Counted from the first letter of the stretch, positions 44,241 through 54,641 are shown. The stretch: DNA of 64,000 bases from Streptomyces sp. HNM0575 (GCF_012726265.1 NZ_JAASAG010000013.1:1-64000), one strand, 5' to 3'. Notes: a model not told the origin generated them from the letters alone. Translations and numbers: made by a program.

Positions 44241-45106
44241 TCGTCGACGCAGCGGCTGCCGAGTGCCTTGAGCTTGGCCTGGTCGACATACCCCTTCGTG
44301 CGGGTGCCGGCGACGTGGCCGTAGTCGCGGAAGCGGTACGGGCGTCCCGCGGGCGCCCTGTCGAGACGGAAGACGTCGTCGGCGTGCACGTCTCCGATGT
44401 CGTTGCGGCCGGCGTCGAGGATGTCGCCGTCCTCGATCACCCGGTACACGCGGGTCGTACGGCAACTCGGGCCGTCGGCGGGCCTGTCGGCCGTCATGTT
44501 CGTGTCCTTGCCCGTGTCCGCGGGACCGCCGGAGGTCTGCGCGCCCACCACCGCGAACGTCCCGGCGCAGACCGCAGCCGCCGCGGCCAGCGCACCCAGT
44601 CCGGCGGGCGAGCGGAGCACCGCGGCCAGGCGGGCCCGGCGGGCAGGCCATGCGGAGCCCGCGGGGCCCGCGGGGGTGTTCGCACCGGCGGGCGTGCGCA
44701 TGGACGCGGGTCCTCCCGCAGGTCCTCCCGCGACGCCGCCCGTGCTCGCGGCCCCCTCGTCCTGCTGCTCGGACCTCCTGCCGCGCTCGGCCGCTTCCGC
44801 CGCCTCCTGGCGCAGCCTGCCCAGCCGCTGCCGCTCCCTGGGGGTCAGTCCGGCCAGCTCGCACAGGGCCGCGAAGGTGTCCGCCGGCATGACCTCCTGG
44901 CCGTTGAGGTAGCGAGAGACCGGCGACTTGGTGAGGTGCAGCGCCTCGGCCAGCCCGCGCTGGTTCAGCTCCGTCCTGTCACGGAAGACGGCGCGCAGCT
45001 GCTCGGTGAACTCCCTGACGGGCCCGTCCAGTTCGGGCGGCAGCGGTTTCAGCGGGCGTCTGCCTGGCTCGGACACGTCCCTGCCTCCCTCGTCGACGTC
45101 CCTCAT
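44231..45106 (-). CDS. Membrane-spanning XRE-type HTH protein
   Basis: 291 residues. Residues 22-90 are an XRE DNA-binding domain: FRDRTELNQRGLAEALHLTK, SPVSRYLNGQEVMPADTFAA. An Ala- and Gly-rich linker leads to one membrane helix (GLGALAAAAAVCAGTFAVVG, about residues 172-191). The outside part of about 95 residues carries two Cys (PSCRTTRVYRVIEDGDILDA and GSRCVDEHG). The layout is DNA-binding inside, sensor outside. Many Streptomyces encode one-component membrane regulators of this type. Its target is not shown. It diverges from the secreted protein gene at 45438, which is a natural candidate. Confidence 0.75.
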   Translation of the reverse strand: MRDVDEGGRDVSEPGRRPLKPLPPELDGPVREFTEQLRAVFRDRTELNQRGLAEALHLTKSPVSRYLNGQEVMPADTFAALCELAGLTPRERQRLGRLRQEAAEAAERGRRSEQQDEGAASTGGVAGGPAGGPASMRTPAGANTPAGPAGSAWPARRARLAAVLRSPAGLGALAAAAAVCAGTFAVVGAQTSGGPADTGKDTNMTADRPADGPSCRTTRVYRVIEDGDILDAGRNDIGDVHADDVFRLDRAPAGRPYRFRDYGHVAGTRTKGYVDQAKLKALGSRCVDEHG

Positions 45107-45437
45107 CGCAGGTCGGCGGCCTGCGCGTCTCCCGGCGTCCCTCGTCGCGCGCCGCCCGTGGCGGTGCCGGGGACGGAGGCCGAAGAATCAACCCGGCTCG
45201 CGTTCCGGGCACTTCGGCGACCGGCGACGGCCGCCGCGCTCCGGGGGCGCCCGCATGCTCTCACGCGGCGGGCGGACGCGGTGCCGGAACCGTACGCCTG
45301 CGACCGGGCGACCGCCGCGGCACCGGGCGGCCACGCGGCACCCGGGCACGCACCCGGCACGCCCCGGCCGCCCAGGCCGCCGCGACGTTCCGGAGCGCAT
45401 GGGCCACCCCACCGACGGACGACTCGAAGAGAGACCG
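45107..45437. other. Divergent spacer between HTH and secreted-protein genes
   Basis: Likely holds both promoters. I find no clear -35/-10 pair, no repeat array and no small gene in this GC-rich sequence. Confidence 0.3.
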
Positions 45438-46136
45438 ATGACCATGAAGCTCAAGAAGCTCCAACTCGTCTTCGCCGGCGCCTTGATCGCCGCGCTCGGC
45501 AGCACCCTCACGCTGTGGTCCGCGGACGCGGAGGCCGCCGTGAACCGCTACACGATCCAGGCCAACTCGCCGAAGCCGGAGGCCTGCAACAACCACGGCA
45601 CCGTCCCGGCCGGCTCCTGGCTCCAGAACAAGGTGTGCGGCTACTTCGTCGGCACGGCCATGGCCGGCAGCGCCTTCGACGTGCACGAGACCGCGCAGAG
45701 CGACTACCACTACGGGCACAACTACGGGAACAACAACCTGTGCGCCTGGGTGCCGCCGGGCGCGCTCAGCGGCTCGCCCAGCGGCACGGCCGACGAGTCG
45801 TGCAGCGCGGAGACCAAGGAACGCATCGGCCACCGCCGCTCGTTCGGCTCCGACTTCAACGCGGCCGCCCACGACGCGGAGGACGGCAGCCCCGTCACGG
45901 TCGACCCGGCGTGCTCGGGCGGCGCGTTCCTCAACTACTACGGCTCCAGCGACTACAGCAGCGGCGCACTGCGCGACGCCGCGGGCACCCCGGCGGCACA
46001 GGTGCAGTACCGCTACACGACGAACGGCTCCAACCCGGCGGTCGTCGTACGCGACTCGAATCTGGGCTGGGTCTTCATGGACCGCGACTGCGTCACCGAC
46101 TGGCAGGGCGTGAAGTTCCACAACGACGACGACTGA
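45438..46136 (+). CDS. Secreted protein of unknown function
   Basis: 232 residues from ATG 45438 (ATG 45444 is also possible). MKLKKLQLVFAGALIAALGS is a Sec signal, with cleavage after the hydrophobic run near ADAEAAVNR. The mature chain is rich in Asn, Gly and Ser with six Cys: EACNNHG, NKVCGYFVGTAMAGSAFDVH, NNNLCAWVPPGALSGSPSG, ADESCSAETKERIGHRRSFG, VDPACSGGAFLNYYGSSDYS and DRDCVTDWQG. Three disulfides are likely. The text resembles proteins that line the outside of aerial hyphae, but I cannot name a family. Confidence 0.7.
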   Translation: MTMKLKKLQLVFAGALIAALGSTLTLWSADAEAAVNRYTIQANSPKPEACNNHGTVPAGSWLQNKVCGYFVGTAMAGSAFDVHETAQSDYHYGHNYGNNNLCAWVPPGALSGSPSGTADESCSAETKERIGHRRSFGSDFNAAAHDAEDGSPVTVDPACSGGAFLNYYGSSDYSSGALRDAAGTPAAQVQYRYTTNGSNPAVVVRDSNLGWVFMDRDCVTDWQGVKFHNDDD

Positions 46137-46182
46137 CGGTCCCCGGGACCGACGGCCCCCGGCGGGTGCCGCGGGCGACGGC

Positions 46183-46216
46183 AGGGGGTGCGGGCGGAGT
46201 TCCGCCCGCACCCCCT
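46183..46216. terminator. Bidirectional terminator between convergent genes
   Basis: AGGGGGTGCGGGCGG, loop AGTT, CCGCCCGCACCCCCT: a perfect 15-bp stem between the secreted-protein gene and the permease gene. Confidence 0.75.
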
Positions 46217-46330
46217 GTACGCGTCACGCCGTACGCGTACGCCCGTACCCCGCACGGCACCGGCGGCCTCCCGCGAAGGCGGCCCGCTGCCCAACGGGCC
46301 GGTGGCGGCCGCCACTTGACGCATCGGCCG

Positions 46331-47254
46331 CTACTTGACCGCCCCCGCCGTGAGCCCCGCCACGATGCGGCGCTGGAAGAAGAGCACGAGAACCACCAGC
46401 GGTACGGTCACGATGATCCCCGCCGCCATCTGGCTGCCGTGCGGCGCCACGAACTGCGAGGCCCCGGTGAACTTCGAGACGGACACCGGAGCCGTCTGCA
46501 TCGACTCCTTGTTCACCATGGACACCGCGATCAGGAACTCGTTCCACGCCATCACGAAGGTCAGGATCGCCGTCGTGAAGAGCCCGGGCGCCGCGAGCGG
46601 AAGGATCACCTTCCGGAAGGCCTGTCCCCGGGTGCAGCCGTCGACCCTCGCCGACTCCTCCAGCTGGGTCGGCATCTGACGGAAGAAGGACGTCAGGTTC
46701 CACACGGCGAGCGGCAGCGCGAAGGACATGCTGGGCACGACCATCGCCTGGTACGTGTTGATCCAGCCCATGCCCACGAACAGCTTCAGCAGCGGAATCG
46801 TGATCGAGACGACCGGGAACATCGACGTGGCGATGATGCCCGTCAGCACCAGCCGCTTGAAGCGGAAGTCGAGCCGGGCCAGCGCGTATGCGGTGGTGAC
46901 GCCGACGATCAGGGCGAGCACGGTGGTCGTCCCGGCGACGACGAAGCTGTTGCCCAGGGAGCGTACGAAGCCCAGCGAAGGGTCGAGCACGTTCGCGTAG
47001 TTGGTGAAGGACACCGGCGACGGCCACAGCGAGACGTCGAAGATGTCCGACGGGCGGCGCAGGCTGGAGACGAGCATCCAGTAGAAGGGCGCCAGGCACC
47101 AGGCGGCCACCGCCACGATGCCCGTGGTGCGCAGCGCCGTACGCCAGGGTGTGCCCGGAGCCTTGCGGGCCGCGTCGCTGCGCCCGGGCGGCGGTCCCGC
47201 CGCGGCCGGAGCCTCGGGGGCCGGTGTGGTCGCCGTGGACGTGGTGCCGGTCAT
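46331..47254 (-). CDS. Carbohydrate ABC transporter permease, MalG type
   Basis: 307 residues from ATG 47254. Six membrane helices (TTGIVAVAAWCLAPFYWMLV at the start, then SFVVAGTTTVLALIVGVTTA and others). The EAA loop lies near VDGCTRGQAFRKVILPLAAP and contacts the ATPase. The short P-rich N terminus is cytoplasmic. The start overlaps the stop of the other permease by 4 bp (ATGA), so the two are made as a pair. No ATPase gene is present, as in many actinomycete sugar transporters that share MsiK. Confidence 0.9.
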   Translation of the reverse strand: MTGTTSTATTPAPEAPAAAGPPPGRSDAARKAPGTPWRTALRTTGIVAVAAWCLAPFYWMLVSSLRRPSDIFDVSLWPSPVSFTNYANVLDPSLGFVRSLGNSFVVAGTTTVLALIVGVTTAYALARLDFRFKRLVLTGIIATSMFPVVSITIPLLKLFVGMGWINTYQAMVVPSMSFALPLAVWNLTSFFRQMPTQLEESARVDGCTRGQAFRKVILPLAAPGLFTTAILTFVMAWNEFLIAVSMVNKESMQTAPVSVSKFTGASQFVAPHGSQMAAGIIVTVPLVVLVLFFQRRIVAGLTAGAVK

Positions 47255-48282
47255 GCGGTGGCCTCCTTCTGAAGCTTCCGGTCATCGCCGGTCACCTGGC
47301 GCGGGATCCTGCCCTTGCCCTTCTTGCCGCCTGTCCTGCCGCCCGTCGCGTCACGGGCGCCGAGCAGGTCCGCGCCGAGCAGCTTGATGAACGCGAAGGC
47401 GATGAGGAAGACGTAGAGGAACAGCACCACCGAGTACGCGGACGCCGGTCCGAAGCGGACGTTGGAGGCCTCGTCCTGGGCCAGCATCGACAGCGTCTCG
47501 ACGGACTGCTTGCCGGCGCCGATGAGGATGTAGGGCAGGTCGAACATCCGCAGCGCGTCCAGCAGCCTGAAGAGCACGGCGACCAGCAGCGCGGGCTTGA
47601 CCAGGGGAAGCGTGATGCTCCACAGGCGGCGAATCGGTCCTGCTCCGTCGACGCGGGCGGCCTCGTAGACCTCCTGGGAGATGATCTGGAGCCCGGCGAG
47701 CACGAGGATGCCGACGAAGGGCGCCGTCTTCCACACCTCGGCGACGATGACGGCGACCTGCGCCTGGAAGCCCTCGGTGGTCCACAGGACCTTGGTGTTC
47801 AGCAGGGTGTTGGCGATTCCCTCGCTGTCGAAGATCCAGCGCCACAGCAGCGCGGAGATCGCGGTCGGGATCGCCCACGGCACGAGGATGCTGGCCCGTA
47901 TCCAGGCCCGCCCGCGCAGCCCCTGGTGCATGATCAGCGCCATCGCCAGTCCGATGGCGGTCTCCAGGATCACCGAAGTGACGGTCAGGAACGACGTGTT
48001 CCAGAAGGCGTTCCAGAACCGGGCGCCCCCGCCGGTGAAGATCCTCGTGAAGTTGTCCAGGCCGACGAAGGGGTCGCCGTTCTCGATGAAGCCCGTCTTG
48101 GGATCGATGCCCGGAACGCTGTAGAGCGAGGAGTGCACCGCCGACAGCACCGGATAGGCGATGACGAGACCGAGCACCAGCAGCGTCGGTGATACGAGGA
48201 GAGCGGCCATGCGCCCCTCACCGTGCAGGCCCGGTCGCGCGGTGGGCCCGCTACCGCGGCGCCATGGAGGTGTCAGCGACAT
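47251..48282 (-). CDS. Carbohydrate ABC transporter permease, MalF type
   Basis: 343 residues from ATG 48282 (MSLTPPWRRG), with GGAAGAG upstream. The longer frame to 48315 would read from inside the spacer. Six or seven helices are visible (MAALLVSPTLLVLGLVIAYP, WNTSFLTVTSVILETAIGLA, SILVPWAIPTAISALLWRWI). The EAA loop is YEAARVDGAGPIRRLWSITL. It forms the channel with the MalG-type protein, and the two carry a disaccharide such as maltose, trehalose or an alpha-glucoside into the cell. Confidence 0.9.
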   Translation of the reverse strand: MSLTPPWRRGSGPTARPGLHGEGRMAALLVSPTLLVLGLVIAYPVLSAVHSSLYSVPGIDPKTGFIENGDPFVGLDNFTRIFTGGGARFWNAFWNTSFLTVTSVILETAIGLAMALIMHQGLRGRAWIRASILVPWAIPTAISALLWRWIFDSEGIANTLLNTKVLWTTEGFQAQVAVIVAEVWKTAPFVGILVLAGLQIISQEVYEAARVDGAGPIRRLWSITLPLVKPALLVAVLFRLLDALRMFDLPYILIGAGKQSVETLSMLAQDEASNVRFGPASAYSVVLFLYVFLIAFAFIKLLGADLLGARDATGGRTGGKKGKGRIPRQVTGDDRKLQKEATA

Positions 48283-48285
48283 GGG

Positions 48286-48452
48286 TCGATCTCTTCCTTT
48301 CTCGGCCGGGGGCACTTCGGGCGGACTGCTGCTGCGGCCCGCGCCTGCGGTACGGCCTGGGGACTGCGGGGAGGGTTCACGGGGTCACCGGGTCACGGTC
48401 GTCGCGGATCATGGTCATCGCGGTTCACGTCGCGGTTCACGGTCGTCGCGGG
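48286..48452. repeat. Spacer with imperfect CGCGGTTCACG repeats
   Basis: Between the binding-protein stop and the permease ribosome site. Motifs like TCGCGGTTCACG and GGTCACGGTCGTCGCGG recur several times from 48389 to 48460. It may dampen readthrough into the permease genes, as often happens behind binding-protein genes. Confidence 0.35.
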
Positions 48453-49739
48453 TCACGGAGCCAGGGCGCGCAGCTGCCGCTGGAGTCCGCGCAGCGCGGC
48501 CTGCGAACTCTTCTTTCCGGTCAGCGCGTTGTACGACTCGTTCTGCACGGCCTTCGTGGCGTCTCCGTACTGCACGACGCGGGGCCTCGGCTCGGCGCCG
48601 AGGATCGACTTCTTCAGCACCGGCAGGTACGGGAACTTCTTCACGTACTCCGGCTCGTCGTAGAGCTTGGAGAAGACCGGTGCGAGGGAGGCCTTCTCCA
48701 GCTTGATGCGGGCGCTCTGCTCGTTCGTCATGAAGCGCATGAAGTCCAGCGCGGTGGCCTTGTTGCGCGCCGAGGAGGACAGGGCGAGGTTGTGCCCGCC
48801 GAGGGAGGAGGCGCCGGGACCCTTCTCGCCGGGTATCGGCGCGACGCCGAACTTGCCCGCGACCTCGTTGTTCTTGGCCTTCTTGTCGGAGATCGCGTAC
48901 TGGTAGGGCCAGTTGCGGTAGAAGAGCAGGTCGCCCTTCTCGAAGGCCCGCCTGCCCTGCTCCTCCATGTACGTGATGCCGCTCTTGGGGATCGTGCCGT
49001 CCTTGAAGCTCTCGACCAGCTGGTCCATGCCGCGCCTGGCCTCGGGGGTGTCGAGGTGCGGTATGCCCTTGGCGTCGGTGACCTCGCCGCCGGCGGAGTT
49101 GATCGCCTCGGAGAAGTTCACGGTCAGGCCCTCGTACTTCTCGAACTGGCCGCCGTAGCAGGACATCTTGGACTTCTGCCCGCCGAGGACCTTGTCGCAG
49201 ATCTCGCGCATCTCGTCCCAGGTCTCCGGCGGCTTGTCGATGCCTGCCTTCTCCAGGAGGTCCTTGCGGTAGTAGAGCAGCGCGCCGTCGGAGGCGTACG
49301 GCATCGCGAACCACTTGCCGCGGTAATCGGCCGTGTCGTTGATCGGTCCGAGGGTCTTGCCGAACGGGAAGGAGTCGGCGGGCAGCCGGTCGATCCAGCG
49401 GTGCGAGGCGAACTCGGAGGTCCACACGACGTCGAGGTTGAGCACCGTGTAGGTGTCGGTCTTCAGCTGCGCGTTCTGGATCATCATCTGCCGCTGCTGG
49501 TCGGCGTCCTCGGGCAGCTCGATGAAGGTGGCCTTCTCGTCGGGGTGCCTGTCGTTCCACCTCTTGATCAGGCTCGGTACGACGCCGGAGGTGTCGCTCG
49601 TGGCGAAGGTGATGGGGCCGCGCTCGTCGGCGTCCACCGCGCTCTCGACGTTCGAGGACGCGAGCCCGCAGCCGCCGACGAGCGTGAGTGCGGCGGTGAC
49701 GGCGGTGCATGGCAGCAGTCGTCGCGGAATGGCACGCAC
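48453..49739 (-). CDS. Extracellular sugar-binding lipoprotein of the ABC transporter
   Basis: 428 residues from GTG 49739, with AGAGGAG 5 bases upstream. A lipoprotein signal ends in TLVGGC, so Cys becomes lipid-anchored outside the membrane. The fold of family-1 solute-binding proteins follows: ITFATSDTSGVVPSLIKRWN, LNLDVVWTSEFASHRWIDRL, YASDGALLYYRKDLLEKAGI and GGHNLALSSSARNKATALDF. It is the AglE or ThuE-like maltose/trehalose/alpha-glucoside type. It captures the sugar and gives it to the two permeases encoded next. The LacI regulator gene is divergent. Confidence 0.9.
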   Translation of the reverse strand: MRAIPRRLLPCTAVTAALTLVGGCGLASSNVESAVDADERGPITFATSDTSGVVPSLIKRWNDRHPDEKATFIELPEDADQQRQMMIQNAQLKTDTYTVLNLDVVWTSEFASHRWIDRLPADSFPFGKTLGPINDTADYRGKWFAMPYASDGALLYYRKDLLEKAGIDKPPETWDEMREICDKVLGGQKSKMSCYGGQFEKYEGLTVNFSEAINSAGGEVTDAKGIPHLDTPEARRGMDQLVESFKDGTIPKSGITYMEEQGRRAFEKGDLLFYRNWPYQYAISDKKAKNNEVAGKFGVAPIPGEKGPGASSLGGHNLALSSSARNKATALDFMRFMTNEQSARIKLEKASLAPVFSKLYDEPEYVKKFPYLPVLKKSILGAEPRPRVVQYGDATKAVQNESYNALTGKKSSQAALRGLQRQLRALAP

Positions 49740-49953
49740 GTGATCTCCTCTTGGCTGTGGCCTGCTGGGGCCTCGTGTGGTTCGCTGTGGTCGCTGTGAC
49801 GCCGTGACGGACCGCCGAGTCCGTTGCCGCCGTATCGCCGTTCGCAGTTCGCCGTCTCGCCGTTCACCACGGCCCGTCCCGCGCGTTCCTGCCGCGCTCG
49901 CCGCCCGGGACCCGAAACGGGCACTCGCCCCGCGGCCGTGAGGAACAGCGAGG

Positions 49954-50123
49954 TTAAATCGAGTGAGCAGGAGGATGTTTCCCCCCGAGCACCCCTGTCA
50001 AGACCTCCGGCACGAACCGTGACGGGGCCCCGGCAGCGGACCCTCCCGGCCTGCGCGGCCGCGACTCGAAAAGGCGTTGACACTTCGACGAAGCCCAGGT
50101 GATGCTCGGCTAGATCGAGTTAC
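49954..50123. promoter_or_regulatory. Divergent control region with paired ATCGAGT sites and a CTTCG-A-CGAAG palindrome
   Basis: TTAAATCGAGTGAG (49954-49967) and CTAGATCGAGTTAC (50110-50123) share the core ATCGAGT in the same orientation, 156 bp apart, on the two sides of the spacer between the binding-protein and LacI genes. TTGACA at 50077-50082 is a good -35 for the LacI gene, and the palindrome CTTCG-A-CGAAG (50083-50093) follows at once. A LacI dimer or tetramer could bind here and loop the DNA. The rest of the spacer (49740-49953) shows no other element. Confidence 0.45.
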
Positions 50124-50135
50124 CTGGAGGGGTTC

Positions 50136-51176
50136 ATGCCGCCGTCGCCGTCGCGCGTCACCCAGGCCGATGTCGCACGCCATGCCGGGGTCTCGCGTAC
50201 GACGGTCTCCTTCGTCCTCTCCGGCCGCGAGGACACGCGGATCTCCATCGAGGCGCGGCAGCGGATCCTGGGCGCGGCCGAGGAGTTGGGGTACCGGCCG
50301 AACCTCACGGCGCAGAGCCTCCGTACGCGCAAGACGTACACCGTCGGCCTGGTCTCGGACATAGTCGCCAGCACGCACTACGCGGGCGAGATGATCCAGG
50401 GCGCCCTGGAGGCCGCGCTGGAGCGGGACCATCTGCTCTACTTCGCCGAGAGCGGCGACGATCCGGACGCCGAACGGAAGCTGCTCCAGGGCATGCTCGA
50501 CCGGCAGGTCGACGGGCTGATCCACGCGGCCATGTCGACGCGTGCGCGCCGGGTGCCCGAGCAACTGCGCTCCCAGCCGTCCGTGCTGCTCAACTGCCTC
50601 GACGAGAGCGGGGAGTTCGCCTCCGTCGTGCCGGACGAGGAGGCGGCGGGACGGCAGGCCGCGAAGCTGCTGCTGGAGGCCGGGCACCGGGAGGGCATCC
50701 ATGTCGTGGGCGGCCGGTGCGTCACCCGAGGCGCCCCGGACGGCGTTTACGCGGGCCGGGAGCGGATGCGCGGCATCGAGGCGGCGCTCGCGGAGGCGGG
50801 CGTGCGGTTGTCGGGCGTCTCCGAGTGCGACTGGTCGGCGCCCCGGTTCGGGTACGGCGCGGCGCGGCGGCTGCTGGAGGCCGGGCCCCGGCCCACGGCG
50901 GTCGTCTGCTGCAACGACCGGCTGGCGTTCGGCGTCTACCAGGCCGCCGCGGAGCAGGGGCTGTCGGTGCCGCACGATCTCTCGGTGGTCGCCTTCGACG
51001 ACTCCGAGCTGGCGTCGTGGCTGCGCCCGGCGCTCACATCCGTCGCCCTGCCCCACCGTGAGATGGGCCGTAGGGCCGTGTCGTTACTGTTGTCGCCCGA
51101 GGAGCCGGAGCCGTCGGTCCACCGCATTCCCATGCCGGTGCGGCGGCGGGACTCGATCGCCGTGCCGCACCGCTGA
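50136..51176 (+). CDS. LacI-family repressor of the alpha-glucoside locus
   Basis: 346 residues from ATG 50136, with TGGAGGGG in front. The LacI helix-turn-helix is VTQADVARHAGVSRTTVSFV, followed by the hinge helix GYRPNLTAQSLRTRKTYTVG. The two-lobed sugar-binding core (VGLVSDIVASTHYAGEMIQG, VVCCNDRLAFGVYQAAAEQG, LSVVAFDDSELASWLRPALT) senses an inducer. It should repress the divergent binding-protein and permease genes and probably its own side, including the alpha-glucosidase gene. A TTA leucine codon at 51084-51086, inside SLLLS, is rare in Streptomyces and makes translation depend on the bldA tRNA. Confidence 0.9.
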   Translation: MPPSPSRVTQADVARHAGVSRTTVSFVLSGREDTRISIEARQRILGAAEELGYRPNLTAQSLRTRKTYTVGLVSDIVASTHYAGEMIQGALEAALERDHLLYFAESGDDPDAERKLLQGMLDRQVDGLIHAAMSTRARRVPEQLRSQPSVLLNCLDESGEFASVVPDEEAAGRQAAKLLLEAGHREGIHVVGGRCVTRGAPDGVYAGRERMRGIEAALAEAGVRLSGVSECDWSAPRFGYGAARRLLEAGPRPTAVVCCNDRLAFGVYQAAAEQGLSVPHDLSVVAFDDSELASWLRPALTSVALPHREMGRRAVSLLLSPEEPEPSVHRIPMPVRRRDSIAVPHR

Positions 51177-51670
51177 GTTCACGCCTCTCCGCCGGTACCG
51201 GGGCGGGGCCGGTACCGGGGCGGGGCCGGACCGGGGCGGGGCCGGACCGGGGCGACCGGCCGGGGCGACCGGCCGGGGCCGGGCCGCGAGGGCGCGGCGC
51301 CGGCCGCACATACGCCGCCCGCACACACCTGCACATGCCTTCCGCCGCGGATCTCCCCAGGCGCACCCGGGCGCGCCACGACGCACCCGCCGCCGTTCCC
51401 GAGATCGTGCACCGACATCCGCACACATCCGCACACATCCGCACGCCGGAAGCCACCGACTCCGGGCACGTCCGTGCCGAACCACGCGTGCCCGGACAAC
51501 AACCGAATACAGAGCAGGGCCAGTGAGTACGAATCCCTGAGACCCGTACGGCAGCCGGCGCCCAGCACGCACAACCGCACGTCCGGCTCCTGCGGCAGCA
51601 ACACGGCAGCACCGCGACATCCATGAAGTGACGAAATGACCGAACCCGCACCGCACTGCGAGGAACCGAC
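51177..51670. repeat. Repeat-rich spacer before the alpha-glucosidase gene
   Basis: Tandem GGTACCGGGGCGGGGCC (17 bp, two copies from 51193) grade into two copies of GGACCGGGGCGGGGCC and then GGGGCGACCGGCC units, to about 51285. Near 51416-51445, CATCCGCACA recurs three times. No gene. An alpha-glucosidase promoter should lie in the last 150 bases. Confidence 0.5.
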
Positions 51671-53359
<1,689 letters not shown>

Positions 53360-53404
53360 CGCGCGGCCGGCGGCGGTGGCTGCGGCTGGCGGTCGTGGCC
53401 GAAA

Positions 53405-53440
53405 GGGGCGGCACGGCGGACTCGTCCGCCGTGCCGCCCC
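53405..53440 (+). terminator. Terminator of the alpha-glucosidase gene
   Basis: GGGGCGGCACGGCGGA, loop CTCG, TCCGCCGTGCCGCCCC: a perfect 16-bp stem. Confidence 0.8.
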
Positions 53441-53474
53441 ACCCCGTTCCGGGGGCCGCGTCGCCGGTCCCTCG

Positions 53475-53686
53475 CTACGGCCCGTCGACGAAGTAGCTGT
53501 CGTTCTTCACCAGGAAGTCCTCCAGCTCCGCCGCGCTGAGCCACCTCCGCGATCCGCTCGAAGTGCTCCTCGCGGGGCGCGCCCGGCGTGAAGAGCATCA
53601 GCATGGAGACCGGCTCGTCGGCGGTGTTCCTGAACGCGTGCAGCCCGCCCGGCGGCACGTAGAGGAAGTCGCGGGGTAGGCGACGC
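53475..53686 (-). pseudogene. Cupin-domain protein, C-terminal fragment with frameshift
   Basis: Reading leftward gives DFLYVPPGGLHAFRNTADEP and MLFTPGAPREEHFERIAEV, the second half of a cupin barrel. The frame then changes near 53543, and the proper end LSAAELEDFLVKNDSYFVDG (TAG at 53477-53475) continues in another frame. One extra G in GGTGG would explain this. The first half of the barrel is missing, because the sequence directly upstream belongs to a Gfo/Idh/MocA-type fragment. No start codon is available. It cannot make a working protein. Confidence 0.6.
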
Positions 53687-53803
53687 CGAGCCGCACGCCC
53701 GCCTCGCGGCACGCCGCGACCATCGCCTCGCCGTCCTCCGCCGTGGTGGCGAGCGGCTTTTCGCACAGCACGTCGACGCCGTGCGCCGCTGCCCGAGGAG
53801 TCG
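53687..53803 (-). pseudogene. Gfo/Idh/MocA-type oxidoreductase, internal fragment
   Basis: AAHGVDVLCEKPLATTAEDG and EAMVAACREAGVRLGVAY is the conserved EKP motif region of sugar-type NAD(P) oxidoreductases, where Lys is the catalytic residue. Only about 38 residues survive, fused at their end to the cupin fragment in an unmatched way. Both are leftovers of a deletion. The flanking rightward text PEESVAYYDEGQP before TAG 53831-53833 looks like the last residues of a third, lost gene. Confidence 0.5.
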
Positions 53804-53969
53804 GTCGCGTACTACGACGAGGGGCAGCCGTAGAGGCACCCGCTCGGCAGGAGCCGGGGCCGCCGGTCCGGCCGCCCGTCCGTACCCAACCCGTTCCCGG
53901 GCGCGGAGGCGCAGGACCGCGGAACCCGAACCACGAACCGGGGAAAAGGAGTTGTACACCGAGAGGTTC

Positions 53970-54641
53970 ATGGGAACGATTACACGCATGGACAGACCCC
54001 CGGAATTGCTCCGTCACGACCGCGCCGTACTACGCCGCTGGCGAGTCGCCGACGCCGACGTGGCGTACCGGGTGGTCGCCGAGTCGATCGACCATCTGCG
54101 GCCGTGGATGCCCTGGGCGGGCGAGGGTCACAGCCCCGACGCGTCCCTGGAGTTCGTCACCAGGTGCGAGCGCGAGTGGGCCGAGGGCCAGGCGTACAAC
54201 TACGCGGTGTCCGTGGCCGGTTCGACGGTCGGCAGCTGTAGCCTGATGCGCCGCATCGGCCCCGGCGGCCTGGAGATCGGCTACTGGATCCACCCCTCGT
54301 GGACGCGGCGCGGTCTCGCGACGTCGGCCGCGTCGGCGCTGCTCCGTGCCGCGTTCGAGCTCCCGGGCGTCGAGGTGGTGGAGATCCACCACGACGAGGC
54401 CAACGAGGCCAGCGGCGGCGTACCGAGGCGGCTCGGCTTCACGGAGGTCGAGCGGCGGCCCGCTATCGAGGGGCCTTCGGCTCCGGGCGAATCGGGCGTC
54501 GAGGTCGTCTGGCGCGCCCACCGCGACACGGCGCTCCTGCTTCCGCAGCCACCGGGAGCGGGGGCCGGAGCCGCGGGCGCGGGCGAAGCCGGAGCCGTGG
54601 CTGAAGCCGGTGGCAGAGCCGTGAGCGAAGCCGGAACCTGA
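53970..54641 (+). CDS. GNAT-family N-acetyltransferase
   Basis: 223 residues from ATG 53970. TTG 53952 after AAAAGGAG and ATG 53988 are also possible. The RimJ/RimL-type fold is visible: LRRWRVADADVAYRVVAESI, GGLEIGYWIHPSWTRRGLAT (with R-R-G-L-A-T as the acetyl-CoA pyrophosphate loop) and VVEIHHDEANEASGGVPRRL. It transfers acetyl from acetyl-CoA to an amine, perhaps of a ribosomal protein or drug. The last 35 residues are an Ala-, Gly- and Glu-rich tail (GAGAGAAGAGEAGAVAEAGG) that continues as DNA repeats beyond the stop. Confidence 0.85.
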   Translation: MGTITRMDRPPELLRHDRAVLRRWRVADADVAYRVVAESIDHLRPWMPWAGEGHSPDASLEFVTRCEREWAEGQAYNYAVSVAGSTVGSCSLMRRIGPGGLEIGYWIHPSWTRRGLATSAASALLRAAFELPGVEVVEIHHDEANEASGGVPRRLGFTEVERRPAIEGPSAPGESGVEVVWRAHRDTALLLPQPPGAGAGAAGAGEAGAVAEAGGRAVSEAGT

